A stretch of 64,000 nucleotides of DNA, taken from NCBI RefSeq assembly GCF_002270415.1, contig NZ_NNRI01000024.1, positions 1-64,000 of the forward strand, written 5' to 3'. Within the stretch, counting starts at the first letter, position 1, and each line of letters begins with the position of its first letter. The notes under the pieces were generated by a model. That model searched no databases and had not been told where the DNA came from. It worked only from the letters and a program-made list of their open reading frames with translations. Source of the DNA: Mesorhizobium sophorae. GTDB taxonomy: Bacteria > Pseudomonadota > Alphaproteobacteria > Rhizobiales > Rhizobiaceae. Shown in pieces: positions 17,701 to 25,105 of the stretch. A program made the position numbers and the translations under genes.

Positions 17701-17935
17701 ACATGTAGGTCATGCCTTGCACGCCGTTGATCTGCTGTTCCAGCGGCGTCGTCACGGTGTCGGCCACCACCTGCGCGCTGGCGCCCGGATAATGAGCACT
17801 GACCACGACCTGCGGCGGTGTGATGTCGGGAAACTGCGAGACGGGCAGCAGGAAATAACAAATCGTCCCGGCGAGCACCATGATGATGGCGATCGCCGAG
17901 GCGAAGATCGGACGATGGATGAAAAAGTTTACCAC
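14756..17935 (-). CDS. RND multidrug efflux pump, AcrB/MexB (HAE1) type
   Basis: About 1059 residues, the full size of HAE1 pumps with twelve membrane helices and two large periplasmic loops. The N terminus VNFFIHRPIFASAIAII is canonical. The proton relay is present: paired Asp in GLVVDDAIVVVENV of helix 4, and Lys in AAKNAILIVEFA of helix 10. A GTG at 17935 is chosen because GGAGG lies 10 bases before it; the in-frame GTG at 17944 is too close to it. The start overlaps the stop of the small ORF upstream. Expression is probably controlled by the divergent TetR protein. Confidence 0.94.
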   Translation of the reverse strand: MVNFFIHRPIFASAIAIIMVLAGTICYFLLPVSQFPDITPPQVVVSAHYPGASAQVVADTVTTPLEQQINGVQGMTYMSSTSSNDGSSTITITFDVGYSLSTAAVDVQNRVSQAASSLPAIVNQGGVTIKKQNPNFVLIVNLTSPDSSVDPVALSNLAYLQVVDPLKRLPGVGDVQIFGERRYSMRVWLDPDKLANLGITAVDVQNAIAEQNVQVAAGKIGQSPAPAGTAFEMQVNAVGRLSDPKEFGDIVVRANTDTGSLVRLRDVARIELGALQYSSSAFFGKDPTVVLAVYQMPGSNALDLQQRVKDKMQQLSARFPKGVSYSMHYDTTRFVSASMHDVLITLGEALVLVVAVVFIFLQSWRTTIIPTIAIPVSLVATLVVMEMLGFSLNMLSLLGMVLAIGLVVDDAIVVVENVERQLEAGLKPLAATKAAMAEVTGPIIATTAVLMAVFVPVAFIPGVSGKLYNQFALTVAISVGISAFNSLTLSPALSAAFLRHREPTQFVLFRWFNTGFDRLSHAYAHGVRILIRLRWIMLGLFAAGLVATYFVWQRLPSTFLPVEDQGYFFVVIQLPDGASLERTDAVAQKARDILQATPGVDIVGSISGLNFLTSAAQSNSAVEFAILKPWEERSPDQSASKLVADVRGKLLQIPEAFALSFDPPSIPGIGTTGGFEFVVEDLTGRGSSALNDATQAVIAEARKQPEINPQQLFSPFSTSTPQFNYDLDRSKAKLLGLNLPDVFNTLQIYLGSLYVNDFNLFGRTFRVTIQADKDARAGAADISRLYVRNASGGMVPLSTLGKLVPFVGPETVPHYNNNASASINGGAAPGFSSGQAVAAMERAAATALPRDFGFEWTGITFQELKAGSIASVVFGLAIVFVFLILAAQYESWAMPFMVLLAVPLALFGAFAVLWARGMQIDVYSQIGFVMLIGLAAKNAILIVEFARRRREEGLSIVDAAMEAARLRLRPILMTAFAFILGVLPLMFATGAGAASRQSIGTTVFGGMVAATILSLVFVPVFYAVIEQLRERGGNDEPAADEHTEPTAETAFPPLAEAAE

Positions 17936-18183
17936 GAAACACACGCCTCCCCGGCCGCTCTTGCCTTGCCGAAGGCGCTGGCAACCTTGGACAGCCTTTG
18001 GCCGCGCCCGTCACCGGGCTCTCCCGGCGAACGCAACAACGGCATCTCGCTGTGCTGCGCATCGGCGAGCGAGCGCAGCATCCTTTCGAAGGCGCGCGGG
18101 TCGACGCCATCTGCTTTCATGACCAGCCGGATCATCGGATCCCGGACGGCTTCATCTATGGTAAGATCGCGGCGCTGTGGCAT
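17929..18183 (-). CDS. Small uncharacterised protein ahead of the RND pump
   Basis: 84 residues, hydrophilic, no signal or membrane segment. The N-terminal half (TIDEAVRDPMIRLVMKADG) is helical and looks like a conserved rhizobial small protein; the C-terminal half is low-complexity. Its TAA overlaps the GTG start region of the pump, so translational coupling to the pump is likely. It is the first cistron after the TetR operators. Function is unknown; it could be a leader that sets pump translation or a small accessory factor. Confidence 0.6.
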   Translation of the reverse strand: MPQRRDLTIDEAVRDPMIRLVMKADGVDPRAFERMLRSLADAQHSEMPLLRSPGEPGDGRGQRLSKVASAFGKARAAGEACVSW

Positions 18184-18350
18184 TGGCCGGCTCCTTGTCT
18201 GTCGGTTCGCAGCCCATGCTCACGAACCGTTTTCATCTCTTCACCGGCCGAGGCCGCATGAACTGCAATTGTTCGCCCATCTCGCTGAGGTCCCTCTGGA
18301 TCTGGCAGGACCAGTTCACGGTCTTGTGATTGACGGAGGGCGACATAGGT

Positions 18351-18391
18351 GTTACCAGTAAGTAACATTCGTGACGTTACAGACCGGTAAC
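18351..18391. promoter_or_regulatory. Two tandem TetR-type operators in the RND/TetR divergent region
   Basis: Two copies of GTTAC-N6-GTAAC occur at 18351-18366 and 18376-18391, with centres 25 bases apart. The outer arms also match each other (GGTGTTAC ... GTAACACC). They sit between the small-ORF/pump start and the TetR gene, the normal position for an autoregulating TetR repressor of an efflux operon. Confidence 0.8.
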
Positions 18392-18443
18392 ACCCTAGTC
18401 AAGAGGCGTACCGAGGGATTTTTGGGAAACCAAGGAGGTTTTG

Positions 18444-19034
18444 ATGGAAGACGGCACTGTGGAACGCGTTCGCCCCCGGGACAGGATCCTGGAGACGGCG
18501 CAGGATATGTTTCACAAGCATGGCATCAAGGGCGTCGGCATCGACGCCATCACTGAGGCCGCCGGAACCAACAAGATGACGCTCTATCGTCATTTCGATT
18601 CCAAGGATGATCTCATCATCCAATGCCTGCGCGCCACCGCCTGCAAGGCTGGTGCGATCTGGGAGAAATTCGAGATTCAGCATCCCGGCGACAAGCTGGC
18701 GCAATTGCATGCCTGGGTTCGCATGGCCGCCGATTGCCTGACGGCTGACGGCCGCGGCTGCGACATGGCCAACGCCGCCATCGAGCTGACCGACGCGGAT
18801 CATCCGGCCCGGCGCGTGATCAAGGAACTCAAGGAAGCCCAGCGCGATCGCCTTGTCACGCTGTGCCGGGATGCCGGCATCGGCCAGGCCGAGCTGCTTG
18901 CCGATACGCTGTCGCTTCTGCTTGAAGGCGCCCGTGTCAGCGTTCAAAGTGTCGGTACCGAAGGCCCCAGCGCGCAGTTCGTCCGCATGGCTGAAGGGCT
19001 AATCGTCTCCTTCCGCGGCACTGCTGCCGGCTGA
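18444..19034 (+). CDS. TetR/AcrR-family repressor of the RND operon
   Basis: 196 residues. The N-terminal TetR helix-turn-helix covers about 12-58 (RILETAQDMFHKHGIKGVG ... TNKMTLYRHFDSKDDLI), followed by a helical ligand-binding domain. ATG 18444 follows an AAGGAGG Shine-Dalgarno with about 5 bases of spacing. It diverges from the efflux genes with two operators between them, which argues for local repression relieved by a pump substrate. Confidence 0.92.
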   Translation: MEDGTVERVRPRDRILETAQDMFHKHGIKGVGIDAITEAAGTNKMTLYRHFDSKDDLIIQCLRATACKAGAIWEKFEIQHPGDKLAQLHAWVRMAADCLTADGRGCDMANAAIELTDADHPARRVIKELKEAQRDRLVTLCRDAGIGQAELLADTLSLLLEGARVSVQSVGTEGPSAQFVRMAEGLIVSFRGTAAG

Positions 19035-19083
19035 ATTCTCCCCGGCAATCTATTCGATCTCGTGACCGAGAATGAACGATGCG

Positions 19084-19100
19084 TCACGCCTTTGGCGTGA
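19084..19100 (+). other. Short stem-loop after the TetR gene
   Basis: TCACGCC-TTT-GGCGTGA is a perfect 7-bp hairpin about 50 bases after the TetR stop. No T-run follows, so it is at best a weak terminator or an mRNA 3' end stabiliser. Confidence 0.4.
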
Positions 19101-19130
19101 GCGCCATTGCAATCGCCACTGACTGGAACG

Positions 19131-19167
19131 AAAAAAGCCCGCTGCCGGGAGGAGGTGGCAGCGGGCT
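19131..19167 (-). terminator. Rho-independent terminator of the small RNA
   Basis: An 11-bp stem AGCCCGCTGCC/GGCAGCGGGCT (19136-19146 and 19157-19167), a 10-base loop and a T6 run on the minus strand. It can also end read-through from the LacI gene. Confidence 0.9.
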
Positions 19168-19244
19168 CGATTTCGAGTGTGGCGCGGGAGGAGGTGCACC
19201 CCACTCAGCGTCGGCATCGCATCTGGGAGGAGTAGATGGCCGAC
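19131..19244 (-). ncRNA. Trans-acting small RNA of the alpha-r14 family (NfeR1-like)
   Basis: Read on the minus strand, three hairpins tile this stretch, each showing a CUCCUCCC anti-Shine-Dalgarno sequence in its loop. Hairpin 1 (19210-19244) has GTCGGC/GCCGAC and CATCT/AGATG stems. Hairpin 2 (19175-19206) has GAGTG/CACTC plus GGTGC/GCGCC. Hairpin 3 (19136-19167) is an 11-bp terminator stem ending in six U. A promoter TTGCCG-N17-TAATTT lies just upstream (19274-19279 and 19251-19256), placing the 5' end near 19244. Three anti-SD loops of this kind are the hallmark of alpha-r14 RNAs such as NfeR1, which block translation of many transport mRNAs. Family membership is from memory; the architecture is seen directly. 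Confidence 0.85.
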
Positions 19245-19250
19245 AACTGC

Positions 19251-19279
19251 AAATTAGGGGCTGCCCAATGATTCGGCAA
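19251..19279 (-). promoter_or_regulatory. Promoter of the small RNA
   Basis: Minus-strand TTGCCG (19279-19274), a 17-base spacer and TAATTT (19256-19251), about 7 bases before the predicted 5' end of the alpha-r14-like RNA. Confidence 0.65.
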
Positions 19280-19364
19280 TCGTGGATCGTGCATAGCAGC
19301 TGTGCAGATTCGCTGTATCACCCGCGAAAGTTGCCGAGTGTGACCGAAAAAGCGCAGGCCAGCT

Positions 19365-20387
19365 TCACTGCACCGGGACGTTTTCCCTGAAGATCAGGCG
19401 CGGCTCGATGAACTTCCGCGTCAGATAGGGCGCCGAGGATGCAATCGAGCCGAGCAGGCGGATGACCGACTGCTCGGCGATCAGCCTGGCATTCTGGTCG
19501 ATGACGACATCGAGCAGGTCGTCGACGAGATAGCCCCGCGTGTCCCTGGTGAGGTCGTGACAGATGAACACCGGCTTGCGGTTCGGCCTTAATTCCCGGA
19601 TCGCCTTTGCAACGCCCGAATGTCCGGCTCCGACGCAATAGATGCCGAGCAGTTCGGGCTCGTTGTGCAGCGCCTTCATGGTCTCGGCATAGCTGACGTC
19701 GGGCTCGTCGTTGATCTCGACCGCGCTGCTGACGGTCAGGTTGGGAAACTCCTCGTTGAGCACCGAGCGGAAACCCATTTCGCGCTCTTCATGACCGCGA
19801 TAGGAGCGCGAGCCGACGACCATCGCCAGATGGCCAGTGCGACCACCTAGGAAGCGTCCCATCAACAGCGCCGCGGTTCGTCCTGCCACCCGGTTGTCGA
19901 TGCCGACATAGGCCGATCGCGGTGCGGCCGGGACATCCGATACCAGCGTGACCAGGCGCATGCCGGCGTCGACGATGTCGCGCAGGATGTTGCGTGTGCG
20001 CGGATGGTCGACGGCGATGACTCCGACGCCATTGGCCCGGAGCGAGAGGTTTTCGACGGCGGTCTGCAGCGCGTTCGGCGAGATTCCGGCGAGGTTGTGG
20101 ATCCGGCACGAGGCGACAAGCGGCAGCCGCGCGGCGTAGTCCTCGATATGTCCGGCGAGATCGCGCATGAAGGCATTGCTGCCGATCGGCAGCAGGAATT
20201 CGAGATGGGCGGGCCGCGAGGGCAGCGTCACCTGATCGGCGACCGGCAGATAGCCGAGTTGCTTGGCGGCCTCCATGACGCGCTGGCGGTTGGCGGCGCT
20301 CGCACCTGGCCGGTTGTTGAGCACCCTGTCGACCGTTGCTGTCGACAGCCCGCAATTGCGGGCGATATCCGAGACGGTGGCTTTCAT
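19365..20387 (-). CDS. LacI-family regulator of the sugar ABC operon
   Basis: 340 residues. The N-terminal LacI helix-turn-helix is clear (TVSDIARNCGLSTATVDRVLN, residues 4-24), followed by a hinge and a periplasmic-binding-protein-like sensor domain (VVGSRSYRGHEERE; HDLTRDTRG). It is the last gene of a minus-strand set with an ATPase, a permease and a sugar-binding protein, so it probably represses them until the imported sugar or a catabolite binds. The small-RNA promoter lies about 90 bases downstream. Confidence 0.92.
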   Translation of the reverse strand: MKATVSDIARNCGLSTATVDRVLNNRPGASAANRQRVMEAAKQLGYLPVADQVTLPSRPAHLEFLLPIGSNAFMRDLAGHIEDYAARLPLVASCRIHNLAGISPNALQTAVENLSLRANGVGVIAVDHPRTRNILRDIVDAGMRLVTLVSDVPAAPRSAYVGIDNRVAGRTAALLMGRFLGGRTGHLAMVVGSRSYRGHEEREMGFRSVLNEEFPNLTVSSAVEINDEPDVSYAETMKALHNEPELLGIYCVGAGHSGVAKAIRELRPNRKPVFICHDLTRDTRGYLVDDLLDVVIDQNARLIAEQSVIRLLGSIASSAPYLTRKFIEPRLIFRENVPVQ

Positions 20388-20511
20388 GCCCTAACCCTAT
20401 GTCCCGATGCGATGCCGCGCCAGACGAGCGATGCGATTTGAGGTGACGGCTGATTGCCGCCCATCAGCCGGACAGTCATTCGGCCGCCTCGACAAGACGG
20501 CTGTCCCGGAC

Positions 20512-21303
20512 TCAGTGCGATGGCTTGCCATCGGCGATGGCATCGCGGATTTCCTTGTCCGACATACCGGTGATGATCCGCTCGACTTCCGCCACGCTGG
20601 TCTTCTTCGGGTCGATGTCGTCGGCGACCACCTTGCCCCGGCGCATGACGACGATGCGGTCGACCACCTGGAAGACATGGTGGATGTTGTGGGCGATGAA
20701 GATGCAGGAATGACCGGAATCGCGGGCGTTGCGCACGAAGCTCAGCACGCCCTGTGTTTCGGCGACGCCGAGATTGTTGGTCGGCTCGTCGAGAATGATG
20801 AGGTCGCTGTCGAAATGCATGGCGCGCGCGATCGCCACCGCCTGCCGCTCGCCGCCGGAGAGCGAGCCGATCGGTGTCGTCGGCGGGATGTTCTTCGAGA
20901 TGCCGACCTGCTTGAGCAGGTCGCGTGCGACCGTGTTCATGGCGTCCTGGTCCATCCGATTGAGGAAGCGCGGCGGCTTGATCGGCTCGCGTCCGAGGAA
21001 CAAATTGCGGGCGATCGACAATTGCGTGACCAGTGCCGAGTCCTGATAGATCGTCTCGATGCCGTGGGCGATGGCGTCGCTGGTATTGCGCAAGCTCACC
21101 TTCTTGCCGCGGATGAAGATGTCGCCGCTGGTCAGCGGAACGGCGCCCGAGAGCACCTTGATCAGCGTCGACTTGCCGGCGCCATTGTCGCCGAGCAGGC
21201 CGACGATCTCCCGTTCATTGACATGGAAACTGGCGCCCTCGAGTGCCTGCACGCGGCCATAGGACTTGCGGATGTTCTGCATGCGGATCAGTGGCTCGGC
21301 CAT
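20512..21303 (-). CDS. Sugar ABC transporter ATPase, single-domain (FrcA-like)
   Basis: 263 residues with one complete ABC domain: Walker A GDNGAGKST (38-46), signature LSGGERQA, Walker B LIILDEPTN. Ribose-type ATPases such as RbsA and XylG carry two domains in about 500 residues. This one is half-size, like FrcA of the fructose transporter of rhizobia, and must act as a homodimer. It begins 3 bases after the permease stop. The DNA between it and the LacI gene is short and shows no terminator. Confidence 0.93.
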   Translation of the reverse strand: MAEPLIRMQNIRKSYGRVQALEGASFHVNEREIVGLLGDNGAGKSTLIKVLSGAVPLTSGDIFIRGKKVSLRNTSDAIAHGIETIYQDSALVTQLSIARNLFLGREPIKPPRFLNRMDQDAMNTVARDLLKQVGISKNIPPTTPIGSLSGGERQAVAIARAMHFDSDLIILDEPTNNLGVAETQGVLSFVRNARDSGHSCIFIAHNIHHVFQVVDRIVVMRRGKVVADDIDPKKTSVAEVERIITGMSDKEIRDAIADGKPSH

Positions 21304-21306
21304 GGT

Positions 21307-22299
21307 TCAAGTCCCTGCCTGATGCCGGCGTTCCAGCCATGAATGGAGCGCCATCATGCCAAGGATGATCGCACCGATGAAGATGTTGTAGGCAAGGCCG
21401 GGCACGCCGATCAACACAATGCCGTTGCGCATGACGCGCAGGATCAGGATGCCGAGCACGGTGCCGATGATCGTGCCGCGCCCGCCGGTCAACGCCGTGC
21501 CGCCGATCACCACCATGGCGATGACTTCGAGCTCATAGCCGGTGCCGCTGTTGGGGTTGGCGGCCGAGGTGCGCAGCGACGAGATGACGCCGGCAAGCGA
21601 GGCCATCAGCGATGACAGGACGAACAGGCCGATCTTGACGCCGCTGACATTGACGCCTCGGGCGCGCGCCGCATTGGGATTGCCGCCGGCCGCCTGGATC
21701 CAGTTGCCGGTGCGGCTTTGCGTCAGGACATAGCCGAGCGCGATGGCCGCGGCGATGAACCAGAACAGCGACATGTAGATGCGGAACGGTCCGATGAAGA
21801 AGTCGCCGACCAGCGCCTCCGCCAGCCAGCTGCCTTCGGCGCTCCAGGTGCGCTGCGGAAACCCGTCGGTGACGAAAAGGGCGGTGCCGCGCACCACCAG
21901 CAGCATGCCGAGCGTCACCAGGAAGGACGGGATCTTGAGCTGCGTGACGAACCAGCCATTGACCAGCCCGATGAAGGCGGCGACCAGCAGCGCCGCGACA
22001 AAGCCGACCTCCAGCGACGTGAGGCCGCTGTTGAACAGCGTCCACATCAGCACCGGCGAGAAGCCGAACAGCGAACCGACCGAAAGATCGAACTCGCCCG
22101 ACGTCATCAACAGCGTCATCGCCAGAGCGATCAGGCCGAGTTCGACCGTGAAGGCCAGCGTGTTCGAAATGTTCTGCGGCGACAGGAAGTCGTGGTTGAT
22201 GCTCCAGAAAACGGCGATCTCGATGACGAGCAGCACCAAGGGGCCGAATTCAGGCCGCGCGATCAGGTGTTGGATGAGCGAACGATTTTCCACGAGCAA
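21307..22299 (-). CDS. Sugar ABC transporter permease, RbsC/FrcC-like
   Basis: 330 residues with eight or more membrane segments and the BPD_transp_2 pattern (MTLLMTSGEFDLSVGSLFG; VVIGGTALTGGRGTIIGT). It forms a homodimeric channel for the single-domain ATPase downstream. A 10-bp stem-loop lies between it and the binding-protein gene, consistent with lower expression of the membrane component than of the binding protein. Confidence 0.94.
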   Translation of the reverse strand: MLVENRSLIQHLIARPEFGPLVLLVIEIAVFWSINHDFLSPQNISNTLAFTVELGLIALAMTLLMTSGEFDLSVGSLFGFSPVLMWTLFNSGLTSLEVGFVAALLVAAFIGLVNGWFVTQLKIPSFLVTLGMLLVVRGTALFVTDGFPQRTWSAEGSWLAEALVGDFFIGPFRIYMSLFWFIAAAIALGYVLTQSRTGNWIQAAGGNPNAARARGVNVSGVKIGLFVLSSLMASLAGVISSLRTSAANPNSGTGYELEVIAMVVIGGTALTGGRGTIIGTVLGILILRVMRNGIVLIGVPGLAYNIFIGAIILGMMALHSWLERRHQAGT

Positions 22300-22362
22300 C
22301 CCGCGATAGGATTGGAAAGGCTGAGCCTTGCACAGCGAAGGGCTCGGCGAAAATGGAGAAGT

Positions 22363-22392
22363 CAGTCGCGACCGCCGGGGCAGTCGCGACTG
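22363..22392 (-). other. Intercistronic stem-loop between binding protein and permease
   Basis: CAGTCGCGAC and its exact complement GTCGCGACTG form a 10-bp stem around a 10-base loop. No T-run follows. Its position after a binding-protein gene matches 3'-end mRNA protection elements. Confidence 0.6.
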
Positions 22393-22407
22393 TTTGAGTT
22401 TGGGATC

Positions 22408-23343
22408 TTATTTGCCGGAAAGGATCTTGTCGTAGACCGCGGCCGTATCCTTTTCGTAGAGCGCACCGGTGATCACGTTGAAGCCCGGAGGAATCCCGGC
22501 AGCGGCCATGTTGGCCAGGGAGAGGGCGACATAGCTGGTCGCCTGCGGGTCCTGCCACTGGCCGGCATTGACGTAGCCGTTCAGCACTTCCTGGGTGGTG
22601 TCGAGCGAGTTGCCCCAGCCGACGACCGGGATTTCACCCGGCTTGATGCCGACCTGGTCGAAGACCCGCTTGATCGAGCCGGTCACCAGGTCGCCAAGGC
22701 CGATTATCGCCTTGACCTTGGCCTTGTTGGCGGTGAGGTAGTCGACCATGCGGTTGATCACTTCGGCCTGGTCAAGCGTCGCCTCGGTGATCTCATAGGT
22801 GATGCCGAGCGGACCGAAGACGCTCTTGATGCCTTCCTCTTCCTGGACGCCATAGGTGGCCCCGGGAACCTCGACCGGCATCCAGACGAAGTCGCCTTTC
22901 TTCACCAGGCCCTTGTCGACCAGATACTGCGCCCAGTGCTTGCCGAAGGTGACGTTGTCACCGCCGACATAGGCGTTGAAATTGGCTTTGGGGTCTGGCG
23001 TGTTGAAGTTGATGATCGGGATGTTGGCCGCGCGGGCTTCCTTGACGATCTCGACAAGGCTGCCCGGATCGGGACTGGTGGTGACGATACCGTCGGCCTT
23101 GGCGGAGAGGGCGGCGCGAACCGCTTCCTGCTGCGAGGCCACGTCGCCATTGTGGAACGAGGTGTTGACGGTGTTGCCGGTGTCCTTGGCCCATTGCTTC
23201 GCGCCGGCCAGGAAGTAGGTCCAGACCGGGTCAGCCGGGCCGCCATGCGAAATCCAGTAGAAGGTCTTGGCCTGTGCCGCTGCCGGAACAATCGTCAGCG
23301 CCACCAACAGGCCATATAGAACGAGTCTTAGCCGTGTCAGCAT
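22408..23343 (-). CDS. Periplasmic sugar-binding protein, RbsB/FrcB-like
   Basis: 311 residues. A Sec signal peptide covers about 1-25 (LVLYGLLVALTIVPAAAQA), then a type I periplasmic-binding fold with characteristic turns (ISHGGPADPVWTYF; ADGIVTTSPDPGS; IPIINFNTPDP; GWGNSLDTTQ). A GGGAGGA Shine-Dalgarno stands about 6 bases before the ATG. It delivers a monosaccharide or sugar acid to the permease. It is the first gene of the set, and the sugar cannot be named from the sequence alone. Confidence 0.93.
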   Translation of the reverse strand: MLTRLRLVLYGLLVALTIVPAAAQAKTFYWISHGGPADPVWTYFLAGAKQWAKDTGNTVNTSFHNGDVASQQEAVRAALSAKADGIVTTSPDPGSLVEIVKEARAANIPIINFNTPDPKANFNAYVGGDNVTFGKHWAQYLVDKGLVKKGDFVWMPVEVPGATYGVQEEEGIKSVFGPLGITYEITEATLDQAEVINRMVDYLTANKAKVKAIIGLGDLVTGSIKRVFDQVGIKPGEIPVVGWGNSLDTTQEVLNGYVNAGQWQDPQATSYVALSLANMAAAGIPPGFNVITGALYEKDTAAVYDKILSGK

Positions 23344-23704
23344 TTGATTTCCTCCCGTTTGTAGATGGTCAGTTCCTTATCCGTCCCTTGTTCCGGCGAC
23401 CGCCGGATCGCGTATTTGCCAGCGCCGGTTGGATGCGTCAGAGCATTCCCTTTTTCGACGGATGGCAAGCCTCCATCTGCAGATGTAGTGGGCGCCTGAC
23501 GGGGCGCCATCAACGCTCCCATCAGATTGCATCAGTTGCGGTGGTTTTTCGCGGCGGTCGAAAGATTGGCGTCGACGATGCCGCCGGCGCCGACGTGGAT
23601 CATTCCGGCAAGCTCAGCAATCGCGCCTATCGGCACCAGCGTGAGCCGCCGCGCCTTGGCGGTCGGAATGCCGCCATGGGTGGCGGCTTGCGAGCCGAGG
23701 CCGG
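23344..23704. other. Intergenic stretch upstream of the sugar ABC operon
   Basis: 361 bases without a credible gene between the FAH-family stop and the binding-protein start. A perfect 12-bp palindrome CATCTGCAGATG at 23474-23485 lies about 130 bases before the binding-protein ATG and is a weak candidate LacI operator. No confident promoter is seen. Confidence 0.4.
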
Positions 23705-24862
23705 CTAGATAAGCTTGGCCCCGGCCAACTCGCGCATCAGATGGCTGGTGCCGTAGGTCCAGTGCGGGCAGTCGGGCGACAGCCGTACCCGGTTGACCAG
23801 CGCGCCGAATTTCTCCGACGAGATCGTGACGATGTCGCCGACCTTGTGGGTGAAGCCCTTGCCCTTTTCGCCGCGATCCTTCGACGGCACGAACATGGTG
23901 CCGAGATAGAGCGCCAGCCCGTCGGGATATTGGTGGTGGGGGCCCATGGCGGCGGCAACCAGCTCTTCCGGCGAGCGGCTGATCTCGGCCATCGAGCTTG
24001 CGCCCTCCAGCGAGAACCCGTCCTCGCCTTCGACCTTCAGGCGCACGACGGCCCGCTTGACGTCATCGATCGAGAATGTGTCGTCGAACAGCCGGATGAA
24101 GGGGCCGAGGGCGGCCGAGGCATTGTTATCCTTGGCCTTGCCGAGCAGCAGCGCCGAACGCCCTTCGACGTCGCGCAGATTGACGTCGTTGCCGATGGTG
24201 GCGCCGACGATCCGGCCGCTGCCGGCGGCGATCATGGCGATCTCGGGCTCGGGGTTGTTCCAGGTCGACACCGGGTGCAGGCCGACATCGGCGCCGAAGC
24301 CGACCGAGGCCATCGGCTGGCACTTGGTGAAGATCTCGGCATCGGGACCGATGCCGACTTCCAGATATTGCGACCAGGCGCCGCGTGCGATGAGCTTGGC
24401 CTTGATCTCCATCGCTTCTGGCGAACCGGGCCTCAGCTTCGACAGATCGTGGCCGATCAGCCCGGCAATGTCGGCGCGGATGGCGTCGGCCTTTTCCGCC
24501 GATCCGCGCGCCTGTTCCTCGATCACCCGTTCGAGCAGGCTGACGACGAAGGTGACGCCCGAGGCCTTGACCGCCTGGAGGTCGACCGGGGACAGCAGAT
24601 ACGGCTTGTTCGCATCGCGCGTGGCCTCAAAACTGTTGGCGGCGACGGCGTCGAGTGAGCCGATCGGTTTGCCCTTGGCCGTCCGCACATGGCCGGCGGG
24701 ATCAGGTATCCCGCAGACATCACGCACAGTCGGTGCCGTGCTCGACGTGATGTCGAGGACCGTGCCATCGCGCACCGTGACCACCATGGGATACGAGACA
24801 TCGCTGCTCCTGGCGCGGCCGACAAAAAGACCTTCAGCGGGCACGTGCGTGGGGTTGGTCAT
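23705..24862 (-). CDS. Fumarylacetoacetate-hydrolase-family enzyme
   Basis: 385 residues with the FAH fold in the C-terminal two thirds. The metal/active-site region is around YLEVGIGPDAEIFTKCQP and GNDVNLRDVEGRSALLLGKAKD, with the late KVGDIVTISSEKFGALVNRV motif. Long FAH proteins of this type include 2-keto-3-deoxy-sugar-acid dehydratases of pentose pathways, which fits the adjacent sugar transporter, but the exact substrate is inferred. ATG 24862 has AGAGGA 9 bases upstream. The gene points toward the ABC operon on the same strand. Confidence 0.85.
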   Translation of the reverse strand: MTNPTHVPAEGLFVGRARSSDVSYPMVVTVRDGTVLDITSSTAPTVRDVCGIPDPAGHVRTAKGKPIGSLDAVAANSFEATRDANKPYLLSPVDLQAVKASGVTFVVSLLERVIEEQARGSAEKADAIRADIAGLIGHDLSKLRPGSPEAMEIKAKLIARGAWSQYLEVGIGPDAEIFTKCQPMASVGFGADVGLHPVSTWNNPEPEIAMIAAGSGRIVGATIGNDVNLRDVEGRSALLLGKAKDNNASAALGPFIRLFDDTFSIDDVKRAVVRLKVEGEDGFSLEGASSMAEISRSPEELVAAAMGPHHQYPDGLALYLGTMFVPSKDRGEKGKGFTHKVGDIVTISSEKFGALVNRVRLSPDCPHWTYGTSHLMRELAGAKLI

Positions 24863-25043
24863 GGCGTTCGGTCCTCTGAAATGATCGACAATGCGGGCCG
24901 GCCGCATCGGCGCGGCACTTTCACCGGATTCCGGTCAAAGGTCTATCCCGTTGGCTGCCAATCTGCATTGCCGTGTTCCATCGGCAAGTGCCTGGTCCGA
25001 ACGGTCCGTTGGCGTTGGTCCAAATGTCAGGGCCGCAAATACT

Positions 25044-25061
25044 ATTTCAAAACTGTGAAAT
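25044..25061. promoter_or_regulatory. Candidate operator TTTCA-N6-TGAAA before the FAD oxidase
   Basis: ATTTCA-AAACTG-TGAAAT is an inverted repeat 45 bases upstream of the oxidase start. The same TTTCA-N6-TGAAA layout recurs at 26421-26436 before the transporter genes, suggesting one regulator for both, plausibly the XRE-cupin protein of the cluster. Confidence 0.6.
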
Positions 25062-25105
25062 TCTGACTAGAGTTTTCATTCATACCAGCCCATCCAGGTG
25101 ACCCT

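Noticed and set aside
18156..18368. A 70-codon minus-strand frame reaching into the TetR operators
   Set aside because: It has no ribosome-binding site, its start lies in the operator, and its sequence is not protein-like.
19079..19390. A 103-codon plus-strand frame, and a short frame at 19235 with a strong GGGAGGAG ribosome-binding site
   Set aside because: The apparent Shine-Dalgarno sequences are the complement of the anti-SD loops of the minus-strand small RNA; the frame runs through its terminator.
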